Source of the DNA: Saonia sp964398035
GTDB taxonomy: Bacteria; Bacteroidota; Bacteroidia; Flavobacteriales; Flavobacteriaceae
Assembly: GCA_964398035.1 (NCBI GenBank)
Contig: CAYNLI010000007.1
Coordinates: forward strand, 1-44,345
Length of the DNA stretch: 44,345 nt
Direction of reading: 5' to 3'
In this document: piece after piece, positions 27,485 through 37,200 of the stretch
How positions within the stretch are numbered: position 1 is the stretch's first letter
How the letters are laid out: every line of letters starts with the position of its first letter
Position numbers and translations under genes: made by a program
The notes under the pieces: model-generated
What the model saw: the letters and a program-made list of their open reading frames with translations, nothing else
What the model was told of the DNA's origin: nothing
The model's database searches: none

Positions 27485-27856
27485 ATGAAAATATACATAA
27501 GCATACTTACAATCATCTGTTTCACAGTCCATGGACTAGCTCAAGAAGGCATTGTCACCATAGAACAAGATGAGAAAATCAATGAATTATTAAACATCTA
27601 CAAGTCTGTAAATGAGAATTCTGAACTATATAGAATACAGGTGTTTTTTGGGTCCTACCAAAGAGCACAAAATGTAAAGTCAGAAGTTGATGTAGATTTC
27701 CCCGGATGGTATTCAAAAATTGATTTTGAGTCCCCTAGCTATAGAGTTAGAGTGGGTCGTTTTTCATCTAAGTTAGAAGCTGAACGAAAACTTATGGAGG
27801 TAAGGGCAAAATACCCGAGCGCTATGCTTTTGAAACCAAAAAAAACGACCAAATAG
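27485..27856 (+). CDS. Small secreted SPOR-domain protein
   Basis: A 123-residue protein with a signal peptide (cleavage near GLA/QEG, about residue 20) and, from about 47 to the end, a SPOR domain: LYRIQVFFGSYQRAQNVKSE, then SYRVRVGRFSSKLEAERKL. SPOR domains bind peptidoglycan lacking stem peptides and often target proteins to division sites. It has no other domain and no membrane anchor, so it is probably periplasmic. It is monocistronic, transcribed away from actA and convergent with infB. Its stop codon lies inside the terminator hairpin. Confidence 0.88.
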   Translation: MKIYISILTIICFTVHGLAQEGIVTIEQDEKINELLNIYKSVNENSELYRIQVFFGSYQRAQNVKSEVDVDFPGWYSKIDFESPSYRVRVGRFSSKLEAERKLMEVRAKYPSAMLLKPKKTTK

Positions 27857-27866
27857 ATCGTTTTTT
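27838..27866. terminator. Bidirectional terminator between the SPOR gene and infB
   Basis: AAAACGA and TCGTTTT arms flank a short loop (27841-27862), with A and T runs on the two sides, so it can end both convergent transcripts. One mismatch sits near the loop. It contains the SPOR stop codon (27854-27856). Confidence 0.75.
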
Positions 27867-27894
27867 CTTTATATATTAATTCTTATTTTAAAAA

Positions 27895-30618
27895 CTACTT
27901 CAGCTTCTTTTTCACTGCAACTTCTTGGAAAGATTCCACGATATCGCCTTCTTTAATATCATTGTAGTTTTTAACCTGTAATCCACAATCATATCCTTTT
28001 GCCACTTCCCTAACATCATCTTTAAATCGTTTTAAAGATGTCAATCCCCCAGTATAGATTACCACACCATCTCTAATAAGACGAATATTAGTATTCCTGA
28101 ATATTTTACCGCTCATGACCATACAACCAGCAATAGTACCCACTTTAGATATTTTAAAGGTTTCTCTTATTTCTGCAGTACCTGTAATCTCTTCTTTTAT
28201 TTCTGGTGAAAGCAGACCTTCCATGGCGTCTTTAAGATCATTGATAGCATCATATATAATAGAATACATTCTAATATCAATTTCTTCTTTATCCGCTATG
28301 TCTCTGGCATTACCCATTGGCCTAACATTAAATCCAATTATAATGGCATCTGAAGCCGATGCTAAAAGTACATCTGACTCTGTAATGGCACCCACTCCTT
28401 TATGGATGATATTTACCTGAATTTCTTCTGTAGACAATTTCTGGAAAGAATCAGTTAATGCCTCAACAGAACCATCAACATCACCTTTAAGTATTACATT
28501 TAATTCTTTGAAATCTCCCAATGCAATACGACGGCCTATTTCATCCAATGTAATATGACGTTGCGTACGTACAGATTGCTCTCTTTGTAATTGCCCTCTC
28601 TTAGCGGCTATCTGTTTGGCTTCTCTTTCATCTTCCAAAACATTGAATTTATCCCCTGCTTGTGGAGCTCCATCCAGCCCCAAAATAGAAATTGGCATCG
28701 CAGGACCTACTTCTTTAACATTATGACCACGCTCATCTTGCATGGCCTTGATTTTACCACTGGTTGTCCCTGCCAACACATAATCTCCAATTTTCAAAGT
28801 TCCAGCTTGCACCAAAATAGTAGAAACATAACCTCTTCCTTTATCCAAAAATGCTTCTACAACAGTACCTGTTGCATTTTTATCTGGATTTGCCTTTAAC
28901 TCAAGAAGTTCAGCTTCCAACAATACTTTTTCCAACAATTCCTTTACGCCTTCTCCTGTTTTTGCAGAAATATCATGAGATTGTATTTTACCCCCCCAAT
29001 CTTCTACCAATAAATTCATGGCAGCAAGGCCTTCTTTAATTTTATCTGGATTAGCTGTTGGTCTATCAATTTTATTTATAGCAAATATTATTGGAACACC
29101 TGCAGCTTGCGCATGGCTAATTGCTTCTTTTGTTTGAGGCATAATAGCATCATCCGCAGCAATAACAATAATTACAATATCCGTTACTTGAGCGCCTCTA
29201 GCACGCATAGCCGTAAAGGCTTCGTGACCTGGCGTATCTAAGAATGTGATTTTTTGATTATCTTCTAGCGTTACTCCATAAGCACCAATGTGCTGGGTAA
29301 TACCTCCACTTTCACCAGCAATTACATTTTCTTCTCTAATATAATCCAGCAAAGATGTTTTACCATGATCCACATGCCCCATAACAGTGACAATAGGTGG
29401 TCTAGGTTTTAAATCTTCTGGAGCATCTTCTTCTTCAATAATGGATTCTTCAATATCCACGGTAACAAATTCCACTTCATAACCAAACTCATCTGCAACT
29501 ATGGTCAATGTCTCAGCATCCAAACGTTGATTCATTGTCACCATAATACCCAATGACATACAAGCGGAAATAATCTGAGTTGAAGAAATTTCCATCATTG
29601 TAGCTACTTCGTTCACAGTAACAAATTCAGTTACTTTAAGAATTTTATTCTCTAATTCTTGTTGTTCTAAATCCTTCTCTGTTTGTTGTCTATGCTGATC
29701 TCTTTTATCTCTCCTGTATTTGGCGCCTTTACCTTTTTTGGATTTTCCTTGTAATTTTTCTAAGGTTTCCCTTACTTGTTTTTGCACATCTTCCTCAGAT
29801 GGCTCTACTTTAGGTGCAGAAGAAAATCTTGGATTACCTCCTTTTCTTCCAGCTGGACCTTTTCCTCTAGGACCACCTGGTCCTCCGCTTCTTTGAGGCC
29901 CTGTATTGCTTATGATTCGTCGTCGTCGTTTCTTTCTATCATTGGCATCTCCAGATTTTTTATCCTTTGAAACTTCAACCTTTTTCTTTGGCTTTTTAAA
30001 TTGAGCAAGATCTATTTTAGCCCCTGTTATTTTTGGCCCCGTAAGTTTTTTGTATTGAGTTGTAATAGTCTCGGATTTCGGCTCCTCTGGTGCTACTTCT
30101 TTTTCTTTCTTTTCAACTTTAGTTTTTACAACGACTTTTTCTTCTTTGGGTGCCGCCTCTTTTTTAACCTCAATAACTTTCTCTTCTTTTACAGGGGCAG
30201 CTTTCTCCTCTTTTTCTTCTTTCACCTGTTTTACAGGAGCAACTTTTTTCTTAGGCTCTAAATCTATTTTACCAATAGTTTTTGGCCCAGCAAGTTCTGC
30301 CTTGGCTTTAATCACTTCTTCAGCCGCTGCTCTCCTTTCACGCGCAAGTCTTCTCTCTTCTTGTTCTTCTTCTAGTTTTATTCTTATGGCTTCCTTTTCT
30401 TTCCTCTTTTCTTCTCCTACCTCCTTGGACGCAACTTTCTTGCTCATATCCGTTTGGAATTCATCCAACAGCACTTGATATACCTCACTAGAGATTTTGG
30501 TAGTTGGTCTTGCCTCAATATTATGTCCTTTTGACGAGAGACAATCCACTGCTCTATCCAAAGAGATATTTAACTCCCTAAGAACCTTATTAAGCCTTAC
30601 CGTTGCATTTTCTGCCAT
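27895..30618 (-). CDS. infB: Translation initiation factor IF-2
   Basis: A 907-residue GTPase that places initiator tRNA on the ribosome. The N-terminal 60 residues form the IF2_N module (VRLNKVLRELNISLDRAVDCL). They are followed by about 170 residues of Lys/Glu-rich low-complexity sequence, an RRRR run and a Gly/Pro/Arg-rich stretch (GGPGGPRGKGPAG). The G domain begins near 410 with GHVDHGKTS (G1), DTPGHEAF (G3) and NKID (G4). The C-terminal domains end with VKNYNDIKEGDIVESF, which includes the fMet-tRNA binding part. It is the last gene of rimP-nusA-infB, 40 bases after nusA. Confidence 0.98.
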   Translation of the reverse strand: MAENATVRLNKVLRELNISLDRAVDCLSSKGHNIEARPTTKISSEVYQVLLDEFQTDMSKKVASKEVGEEKRKEKEAIRIKLEEEQEERRLARERRAAAEEVIKAKAELAGPKTIGKIDLEPKKKVAPVKQVKEEKEEKAAPVKEEKVIEVKKEAAPKEEKVVVKTKVEKKEKEVAPEEPKSETITTQYKKLTGPKITGAKIDLAQFKKPKKKVEVSKDKKSGDANDRKKRRRRIISNTGPQRSGGPGGPRGKGPAGRKGGNPRFSSAPKVEPSEEDVQKQVRETLEKLQGKSKKGKGAKYRRDKRDQHRQQTEKDLEQQELENKILKVTEFVTVNEVATMMEISSTQIISACMSLGIMVTMNQRLDAETLTIVADEFGYEVEFVTVDIEESIIEEEDAPEDLKPRPPIVTVMGHVDHGKTSLLDYIREENVIAGESGGITQHIGAYGVTLEDNQKITFLDTPGHEAFTAMRARGAQVTDIVIIVIAADDAIMPQTKEAISHAQAAGVPIIFAINKIDRPTANPDKIKEGLAAMNLLVEDWGGKIQSHDISAKTGEGVKELLEKVLLEAELLELKANPDKNATGTVVEAFLDKGRGYVSTILVQAGTLKIGDYVLAGTTSGKIKAMQDERGHNVKEVGPAMPISILGLDGAPQAGDKFNVLEDEREAKQIAAKRGQLQREQSVRTQRHITLDEIGRRIALGDFKELNVILKGDVDGSVEALTDSFQKLSTEEIQVNIIHKGVGAITESDVLLASASDAIIIGFNVRPMGNARDIADKEEIDIRMYSIIYDAINDLKDAMEGLLSPEIKEEITGTAEIRETFKISKVGTIAGCMVMSGKIFRNTNIRLIRDGVVIYTGGLTSLKRFKDDVREVAKGYDCGLQVKNYNDIKEGDIVESFQEVAVKKKLK

Positions 30619-30658
30619 AAAATTTATCCTATTCTAACTAATTTATCGCTAATATAAC

Positions 30659-31891
30659 TTAATCTTCTAATTCTTCTTTTAGAATTCTCACAACTTCTTC
30701 AATTGTTTCCACTTCTAAATCAGTCCTTTTTACCAAATCATTAACATCTTGTTCTAATACGCTACGAGCGGTATCCATTCCTATTTTCTTAAACTCTTCA
30801 ATAATCCAAGCTTCTATTTCATCGGAGAATTCAGTAAGCTCCACATCTTCTTCAACACCTTCACGGAACACATCAATCTCATAACCAGTTAATTGACCAG
30901 CTAATCTAATATTATGACCACCTCTACCAATGGCCTTGGAAACCTCTTCTGGTCTTAAGTATACTTGAGCGGTCATTTTTTCATCATCTAGCTTTACCGA
31001 TGAGACTCTTGCTGGACTCAATGCTCTTGTAACCAATAATTGTGGATTGGCGGTCCAATTGATAACATCAATATTTTCATTGCCCAATTCCCTCACAATT
31101 CCATGAATTCTAGAACCTTTCATACCAACACAGGCTCCAACCGGATCAATTCTATCATCATAAGAATCTACAGCAACTTTTGCTTTTTCCCCAGGAATAC
31201 GAACTGCTTTTTTAACACTGATCAATCCATCAAAAACTTCTGGAATCTCTTGGAAAAACAATTGTTCCAAAAACATTGGAGAAGTTCTGGACATAATAAT
31301 CAAGGGCTTGTTCCCTTTTAACTCTACGCTTTCTATAACACCACGAACGTTATCTCCTTTTCTAAAAAAGTCAGAAGGTATTTGCCTGTCTTTTGGCAAA
31401 AGAATCTCATTTCCTTCATCATCCAATAAAATAATGGCTTTATGCCTAATATGATGAACTTCAGCCGTATATATCTCCCCTTCTAAGTCTTTAAATTGTT
31501 TATAGATGGTTGTATTATCATGTTCTTGGATTTTAGAAATAAGATTTTGACGCAATGCCAAAATAGCCCTTCTTCCCAAATCCATTAATTTAACCTCTTC
31601 AGACACATCTTCACCAACCTCAAAATCTGGCTCTATTTTTTGTGCTTCAGAAAGTGATATCTCTTCATTGGGATCCTCAACCTCGCCATCTTCAACAACA
31701 ACTCTGTTCCTCCATATCTCTAAATCCCCTTTATCTGGGTTTATAATGATATCAAAGTTATCATCAGAACCAAACTTCTTTTTTAGCGCATTTCTAAATA
31801 CATCTTCCAAAATCGCCATTAGCGTTACTCTGTCTATAAACTTATCGTCCTTAAACTCAGAGAAAGATTCGATCAATGCAATATTTTCCAT
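30659..31891 (-). CDS. nusA: Transcription termination/antitermination factor NusA
   Basis: A 410-residue protein with the NusA N-terminal RNA-polymerase-binding domain (about 1-125), an S1 domain (EIYTAEVHHIRHKAIILL), and two KH domains (DPVGACVGMKGSRIHGIVREL; EVSKAIGRGGHNIRLAGQLTGYEIDV). It lacks the two C-terminal acidic repeats of E. coli NusA but has a short helical acidic tail, as is usual outside Gammaproteobacteria. It modulates pausing and hairpin-dependent termination, so it could act on the hairpin in its own leader. It lies 12 bases after rimP. Confidence 0.97.
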   Translation of the reverse strand: MENIALIESFSEFKDDKFIDRVTLMAILEDVFRNALKKKFGSDDNFDIIINPDKGDLEIWRNRVVVEDGEVEDPNEEISLSEAQKIEPDFEVGEDVSEEVKLMDLGRRAILALRQNLISKIQEHDNTTIYKQFKDLEGEIYTAEVHHIRHKAIILLDDEGNEILLPKDRQIPSDFFRKGDNVRGVIESVELKGNKPLIIMSRTSPMFLEQLFFQEIPEVFDGLISVKKAVRIPGEKAKVAVDSYDDRIDPVGACVGMKGSRIHGIVRELGNENIDVINWTANPQLLVTRALSPARVSSVKLDDEKMTAQVYLRPEEVSKAIGRGGHNIRLAGQLTGYEIDVFREGVEEDVELTEFSDEIEAWIIEEFKKIGMDTARSVLEQDVNDLVKRTDLEVETIEEVVRILKEELED

Positions 31892-31903
31892 TTTGACCTA
31901 CAA

Positions 31904-32365
31904 TTAAAATTTTAATACAACTTTTGCTTCTTGAATATCAGAAATTGCAATTTCTTGCTTATTCTGAACCGTTACTTTTCCTTTACCAATAGGTTTAGGC
32001 TCCCTAGATTTCCATTCTAGTGTAATACTATCTTCTGTTGCCTCAGTTAAGTTTCCTTCCAAACTTACACCATTGGTTCTTACCTCTAATTTTCTCCCAA
32101 TATTCTTTTTATACTGTCTTGGCATTACTATGGGCGACGCCGCCCCAGCCGATGCCACTTCTAAAGAAAAATCTTCCTCTTCTCTATCCAGATTATGCTC
32201 AATAGCCCTACTGACATTCATGCAATCTTGCACAGACACACCGTGGTCGCCATCCAAAATCACTTTAATTTTATTATCCGATGACATTTTAAAATCAATT
32301 AAAAAAATCGATTCATTCTCTGCCAAGGCATCATTTAAAAGAACTATTACTTTATCCTTTAACAT
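31904..32365 (-). CDS. rimP: Ribosome maturation factor RimP
   Basis: A 153-residue protein needed for 30S assembly. The N-terminal domain has the motif IKVILDGDHGVSVQDCMNVSRAIE, and FSLEVASAGAASP is the hallmark VSSPGxxRP-type region in a Bacteroidota variant. The C-terminal SH3-like domain follows. The frame can be extended three codons to a TTG at 32374, but the ATG at 32365 (MLKDKV) fits homologues and standard initiation. It is the first gene of the operon with nusA and infB and has a leader of about 175 bases with a micro-ORF and hairpin. Confidence 0.93.
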   Translation of the reverse strand: MLKDKVIVLLNDALAENESIFLIDFKMSSDNKIKVILDGDHGVSVQDCMNVSRAIEHNLDREEEDFSLEVASAGAASPIVMPRQYKKNIGRKLEVRTNGVSLEGNLTEATEDSITLEWKSREPKPIGKGKVTVQNKQEIAISDIQEAKVVLKF

Positions 32366-32482
32366 AATCTTCAATTTATCAAAACGCCTTTATTGCAAAA
32401 TCACTAAAGATGCTTTATAAAGATTCTCACTTTTATCAGAATTAGTTTGAATTTATCTAAAAATCCCTCGCAAACCAAAATT

Positions 32483-32530
32483 TTACCAATAAAAGAGGGG
32501 ACAATAATGTCCCCTCATGAATACTGTCAT
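32483..32530 (-). CDS. Candidate 15-codon leader ORF of rimP-nusA-infB
   Basis: An ATG ten or so bases after the predicted transcription start opens 15 codons (MTVFMRGHYCPLFYW) ending in TAA. The whole hairpin at 32495-32516 lies inside it, so a translating ribosome would melt the hairpin. A purine-rich GAAAGGA precedes the ATG but very closely; an internal ATG (codon 5) is the alternative start. An ORF this short can occur by chance, and there is no coding evidence beyond its position. Confidence 0.35.
   Translation of the reverse strand: MTVFMRGHYCPLFYW
32495..32516 (-). terminator. Attenuator-like hairpin in the rimP leader
   Basis: GAGGGGAC and GTCCCCTC form a perfect 8-bp GC-rich stem around a 6-base loop. 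On the minus strand it is followed by TTTTATT, giving an intrinsic-terminator shape. It stands 24-45 bases after the predicted transcription start and about 130 bases before rimP. No minus-strand gene precedes it that it could terminate, so it is more likely a leader control element. Confidence 0.6.
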
Positions 32531-32545
32531 ATCCTTTCAGTGCCG

Positions 32546-32575
32546 CAAATATACAATATTTATTGTTTTCCACAA
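32546..32575 (-). promoter_or_regulatory. Promoter of rimP-nusA-infB
   Basis: On the minus strand TTG (32575-32573), a 19-base spacer and TATATTTG (32553-32546) match the consensus fully. The predicted start near 32540 gives a leader of roughly 175 bases before rimP. Confidence 0.6.
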
Positions 32576-32640
32576 CAAAGACATCACCCAATTAAAATAT
32601 GGGTATTTAATCGTATTTTGGGACAGCAAATAAACACCCT

Positions 32641-33951
32641 ATGGAAATCCTATCATCATACAATATTATCATTGGAGCTTCAATCATAATTATCCTTTCT
32701 TTTTGGTTCAATGGCATTTCTAAAAAGACCAATATCCCCTCTGTGCTTATGCTTATTGTTCTTGGTGTTATCCTACAATATGCACTCAAGTATTTTTTAC
32801 CTACCATGCCCAATTTTGATGCTTCACTGGAAATTCTGGGCATTATCGGTTTAATTATGATTGTACTGGAGGCTGCACTGGAACTAGAGTTAAAACGAGA
32901 AAAATTAGTGCCCATTCTAAAATCTATGGCTATCGCTCTAATTGGACTTGTTGCTTCTGCATGGATAGCTGCTCTTATTTTACATCAGTTTATCCCAGAT
33001 ATGACCATGCAATCTGCTTGGTTATACGCTACACCCTTATCCATATTGTCTAGCGCCATTATAATCCCAAGTGTTTCTGGCTTAAAAGAATCTAAAAAGG
33101 AATTTCATATTTATGAAAGTACCTTTTCTGATATTTTGGGCATTATGATGTTCTATTTTTTAGTGGCAAAATTAAATCCTGATGCCGATTCTGGCGCAGC
33201 TGGTTTTGCAGGTAGCACTTTGCTTACCATTGTTATTGCTCTTATAGCCAGTTATGCCATTATTCTTGTGTTTCAAAAAATAAAGAGTCAGGCAAAACAA
33301 TTTTTACTGATCGCCGTATTGCTCTTACTTTATGCCATTGGTAAAAAAATGCACCTTTCTTCGCTTATCATCATTCTAATATTTGGGTTGGTCATTGCCA
33401 ACGTAAAATTGTTTTTTCCAGGCAAATTAAAAGTTTTTTTGGAGCATGATAAAATAAGTCAGATTTACCATGAACTTCATATTATTACATTAGAAACTGC
33501 CTTTATTGTGCGGACTTTTTTCTTTGTTATTTTTGGGATTACCATTGCCATTGCGTCATTATTCAGTTTTAGCGTAGCATTGGTCAGCATACTCATCATT
33601 ATATCCATTTATGCGATACGATTTGTTCTTTTACGAACTTTTTATGGTAGTGATATTTTCCCACAACTCTTTATTGCCCCAAGAGGGCTTATTACTGTAT
33701 TGTTATTTTACGCTATACCCAAAGAAGCTGAAATTGCTACTTTTGAATCTGGAGTTCTACTTTTCATCATCATTGCCACTAGTTTGATTATGACTTGGGC
33801 CATGATCAAGGACAAAAAGAAAATGAATACCATCTTAGATGAACTGAAAGAAGAATTTGAAGCAAGGGATGATGCTTACGAGGAAGAACCTACAGCAGAA
33901 AACATTAATTTAGAAATAGATAGTCCAGATTCCGAAGAAGAACTTCCTTAA
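32641..33951 (+). CDS. Cation:proton antiporter (CPA family)
   Basis: A 436-residue membrane protein with about 12 hydrophobic helices and the layout of sodium/potassium-proton exchangers: NIPSVLMLIVLGVILQY in helix 2, then LGIIGLIMIVLEAALELEL, where the acidic residues fit the transport core, and APRGLITVLLFYAIP near the end. The last 55 residues are a strongly acidic cytoplasmic tail (EEFEARDDAYEEEPTAEN). No RCK/TrkA domain is fused, so ion specificity (Na or K) cannot be assigned. It is a single gene, divergent from rimP, closed by the terminator at 33977-34012. The divergent region 32366-32640 holds the rimP control elements; no standard promoter was found for this gene. Confidence 0.88.
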   Translation: MEILSSYNIIIGASIIIILSFWFNGISKKTNIPSVLMLIVLGVILQYALKYFLPTMPNFDASLEILGIIGLIMIVLEAALELELKREKLVPILKSMAIALIGLVASAWIAALILHQFIPDMTMQSAWLYATPLSILSSAIIIPSVSGLKESKKEFHIYESTFSDILGIMMFYFLVAKLNPDADSGAAGFAGSTLLTIVIALIASYAIILVFQKIKSQAKQFLLIAVLLLLYAIGKKMHLSSLIIILIFGLVIANVKLFFPGKLKVFLEHDKISQIYHELHIITLETAFIVRTFFFVIFGITIAIASLFSFSVALVSILIIISIYAIRFVLLRTFYGSDIFPQLFIAPRGLITVLLFYAIPKEAEIATFESGVLLFIIIATSLIMTWAMIKDKKKMNTILDELKEEFEARDDAYEEEPTAENINLEIDSPDSEEELP

Positions 33952-33976
33952 AACAATTCTTTTAAAGCCGTTAAAT

Positions 33977-34012
33977 AAAAAAATCCCGACTTTAAAAAGT
34001 CAGGATTTTTTA
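33977..34012. terminator. Bidirectional terminator between the antiporter and tRNA-Gln
   Basis: ATCC-c-GACTTT and AAAGTC-a-GGAT pair with one internal mismatch, flanked by an A run on the left and a T run on the right. It can end the antiporter mRNA on plus and the tRNA transcript on minus. Confidence 0.8.
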
Positions 34013-34020
34013 TTTTTATG

Positions 34021-34092
34021 TTGGCCCACAAGGACTCGAACCTTGAATGGCTGTACCAAAAACAGCAGTGTTGCCAATTACACCATGGGCCA
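34021..34092 (-). tRNA. tRNA-Gln (anticodon UUG)
   Basis: On the minus strand the 72-base sequence has a 7-bp acceptor stem (TGGCCCA with TGGGCCA), an anticodon stem-loop GCTGT-TTTTGGT-ACAGC with anticodon TTG, and the T-arm GGTTCGAGTCC. The 3' CCA is not encoded. It reads CAA codons. Its promoter is at 34111-34140. Confidence 0.95.
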
Positions 34093-34110
34093 ATCTCTGT
34101 AAAAGAGGTG

Positions 34111-34140
34111 CAAATTTAAAACAAAGTTTTGTTTCGGCAA
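34111..34140 (-). promoter_or_regulatory. Promoter of tRNA-Gln
   Basis: On the minus strand TTG (34140-34138), 19 bases and TAAATTTG (34118-34111) match the flavobacterial consensus. Transcription would start near 34105, 13 bases before the mature tRNA 5' end. Confidence 0.6.
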
Positions 34141-34262
34141 ATATTTTAAGAAGAATGATTAAAAAAATCCATATTCGGTTCTTGTTAAAGGTTTATCAAA
34201 ATTGTATTATCATATCTATTTTAATTAGTAAATTCGCCCATAGTACAAACAACTCTAATTGT

Positions 34263-37200
34263 ATGTTTTCAAAAAACTTCAAGAAATGGGACACCATCAT
34301 GGGATGGGTCGTTTTTTTTATAGCCCTTATTACATATAGCATTACCGTTGAACCCACAAGTAGTTTTTGGGATGCTGGGGAATACATTGCCACCTCGGCC
34401 AAACTACAAGTTGGCCACCCACCTGGAGCACCTTTATTACAAATGATGGGTGCCTTTTTCGCCATGTTTGCCTTGGAATCTAGCCAAGTAGCTTTTATGG
34501 TTAACTTCCTGTCTGGTGTATCTAGCGCATTTACTATTCTTTTTATGTTCTGGACCATCACCAATCTTACCCAGAAATTAATATCTAAAGATGAAGCATT
34601 AACCAATAGTAAGGCAATTGCTGTTTTAGGGAGTGGATTGGTCGGTGCATTGTCTTTTACCTATTCAGATAGTTTTTGGTTCAACGCAGGAGAAACTGAG
34701 GTCTATGCCATGGCCAGTTTCATCATGGCATTATTGCTATGGATGGGATTAAAATGGACGGACAACTTAGATGACCCAAGGGGAAATCGTTGGTTGGTAC
34801 TCATCTCTTATGTGGTAGGATTAACATTTGGAATTCAGTTTATGGGCTTTTTGGCCATCCCGACCATTGGTTTACTCTACTACTTTAAAAAATACAAAAC
34901 CACTACCGTTACCAACTTTCTTATTGCCAATATCGCAGTAGTTGCTATTTTAATGTTAGTCTATAAATTTTCTTTGACCTATGTTTTAAAATTATTTAGC
35001 TGGAGCGAGGTATTCTTTATCAACAACATAGGGTTGCCTTTTAATTCTGGAACCCTAATCATGGGGGTTATCTTTATTGCCGTATTTTATTTTGGCCTGC
35101 GTTATACCAGAAAGAACGATTTTAGAACAGCAAACACGTTGGTTCTTTGCATAATGTTCCTAATTCTTGGATTTTCCTCATGGTTAATGCTGCCCATACG
35201 TGCCAACGCTAATGTGGTCATCAATGAAAACGACCCATCAGACGCAAGGTCACTATTGGCTTATTACAATAGAGAACAATATCCTGGTGTGGACAGCCCA
35301 GTTTACGGCACTTATTATTCTGATACATTTGCTCCCTCTGGAGATGAAATAGATGATAAACCCAAGTATGAGAAGGATGAAAAGTTGGGCAAATACGTTA
35401 TTGTAAACCATTATGAAAATGCTATCCCTGGCCCTAACAAAGACCATGTAGGTTTTTTACCAAGATTATGGAGCGAACAAAATGCGGAAAAATACATGCA
35501 GTATTTTGACCCATTGGAATTTAAAATAAAACCAGAATATCTAAGCAATACTGAGCTAAGGGCTGCTGTAAATCAATTTAAAGATGGTTATACCAAGGGG
35601 GAAATAGACACAGAACAATACATCAAGTTTTTACGTGAATTTGATGAATATATAGATGTGCAACCGCCAACAGTATGGCAGAATGTAACTTATATGTTCC
35701 AATTTCAGTTTGGGTATATGTACTTACGCTATTTTATGTGGAATTTTGTTGGTAAACAGAATGATTTACAGGGAAGATATGATAATAATGGCAATTGGTT
35801 GAGCGGTATTGGTTTTATGGACAATATTCGTTTAGGAAGTCAAGAAAATTTACCCAGCGATGTTGAAAACAATAAAGGAAGAAATACCTACTTCTTTTTA
35901 CCACTTATTTTGGGAATCATTGGTATCCTATTTCAAATTTCAAAGAATCCAAAACAATTTTGGGCACTATTTATTTTCTTTATGTTTACGGGCATAGCCA
36001 TACAATTTTACACCAACCCTTCCATTTTTCAACCTAGGGAAAGAGATTACTCCCTTGTGGGTTCTTTTTACATATTTACCTTATGGATAGGAATCGGGGT
36101 CTATGGTTTATTTGATGAGTTTAGAAAACTTATCACTCCAAAAATATTGGCTCCAATAGTAGTTGTTATTTGTCTTTTGGCTGTACCATCTGTGATGGCT
36201 TATCAAAATTGGGATGACCATGACCGTTCTAACCGTTTTACGGCCAATTCCACAGCAAGATCCTATCTGGATTCCTGTCAAGAAAATGCAGGTGCCATGC
36301 TATTTACCATTGGTGACAATGATACTTTTCCATTGTGGTATCTTCAAGAGATAGAAGGATATAGAACAGATATCAGAGTTATAAACACTAGTCTTTTTGC
36401 TACAGATTGGTATATAGACCAGATGAAAAGCAAAGCTTATGATAGTGACCCAATACCATCACAGCTTACACATAATCTTTACAGATATGGATCAAGAGAT
36501 GCCATCTATTATCAAGGCGTTACAGAAAGTAGGTGGGATATAAAAGATTTTATGAACTGGGTGGGCAGTGATAAGCCCCAAACAAAGTTTAAACATATTC
36601 TGCAACAACAAGGAGCAGATTTAAGTGAATATCCTGAAAGTAATTTGGACATCATTTACTATCCAACCAACAAAATTCGAGTTCCAATAAATAAGAAAAA
36701 TGTCTTAGAAAGCGGATTGGTCAAAGAAAAAGATTCTGCATTGATCTTGGATTATATTGATATAGACCTTCCGAAAGGGGCATTGCCAAAAAACCGAATC
36801 TTAATGTTGGATATTCTTGCAAATAACGACTGGAAACGTCCAATTTATTTCTCTGGAGGCAGTTTTGACCGTGCAGAATATCTTTGGATGAAAGATTACT
36901 TACAATTAGATGGTTTGGTCTATAAATTGGTCCCCATAAAAACTAAGAATCAAAGTTCTTTTGAAATGGGCAGAATTGATAGTGACTTAATGTATGACAT
37001 TGTTAAGAAATGGGACTGGGGAAATTCTGGTGACACAAATATTTATCATGACCCACAAACCAGAAGCCAAGGATTGTCCTTCCGTGGCAATTTGGCTCGT
37101 TTAACAGAGACCTTGATTAATGAGAACAAAATAGATAAAGCCAAAGAAATAATTGATATTACCATAGACAATATGCCGTTAGATCAATATGGCTTCTACT

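Noticed and set aside
29800..30400. Tandem repeat or transferred segment in infB
   Set aside because: It is biased composition (Lys, Glu, Gly, Arg) in the variable N-terminal linker, normal for IF-2 of this phylum; no exact repeat unit is present.
34047..34262. N-terminal extension of the GT117 protein by 72 residues
   Set aside because: The extension reads antisense through tRNA-Gln and has no family similarity; helix 1 and the DUF2723 motif begin right after the ATG at 34263.
34263..34606. 136-codon ORF opposite the start of the GT117 gene
   Set aside because: It lies wholly antisense to a conserved membrane domain and shows no recognisable protein.
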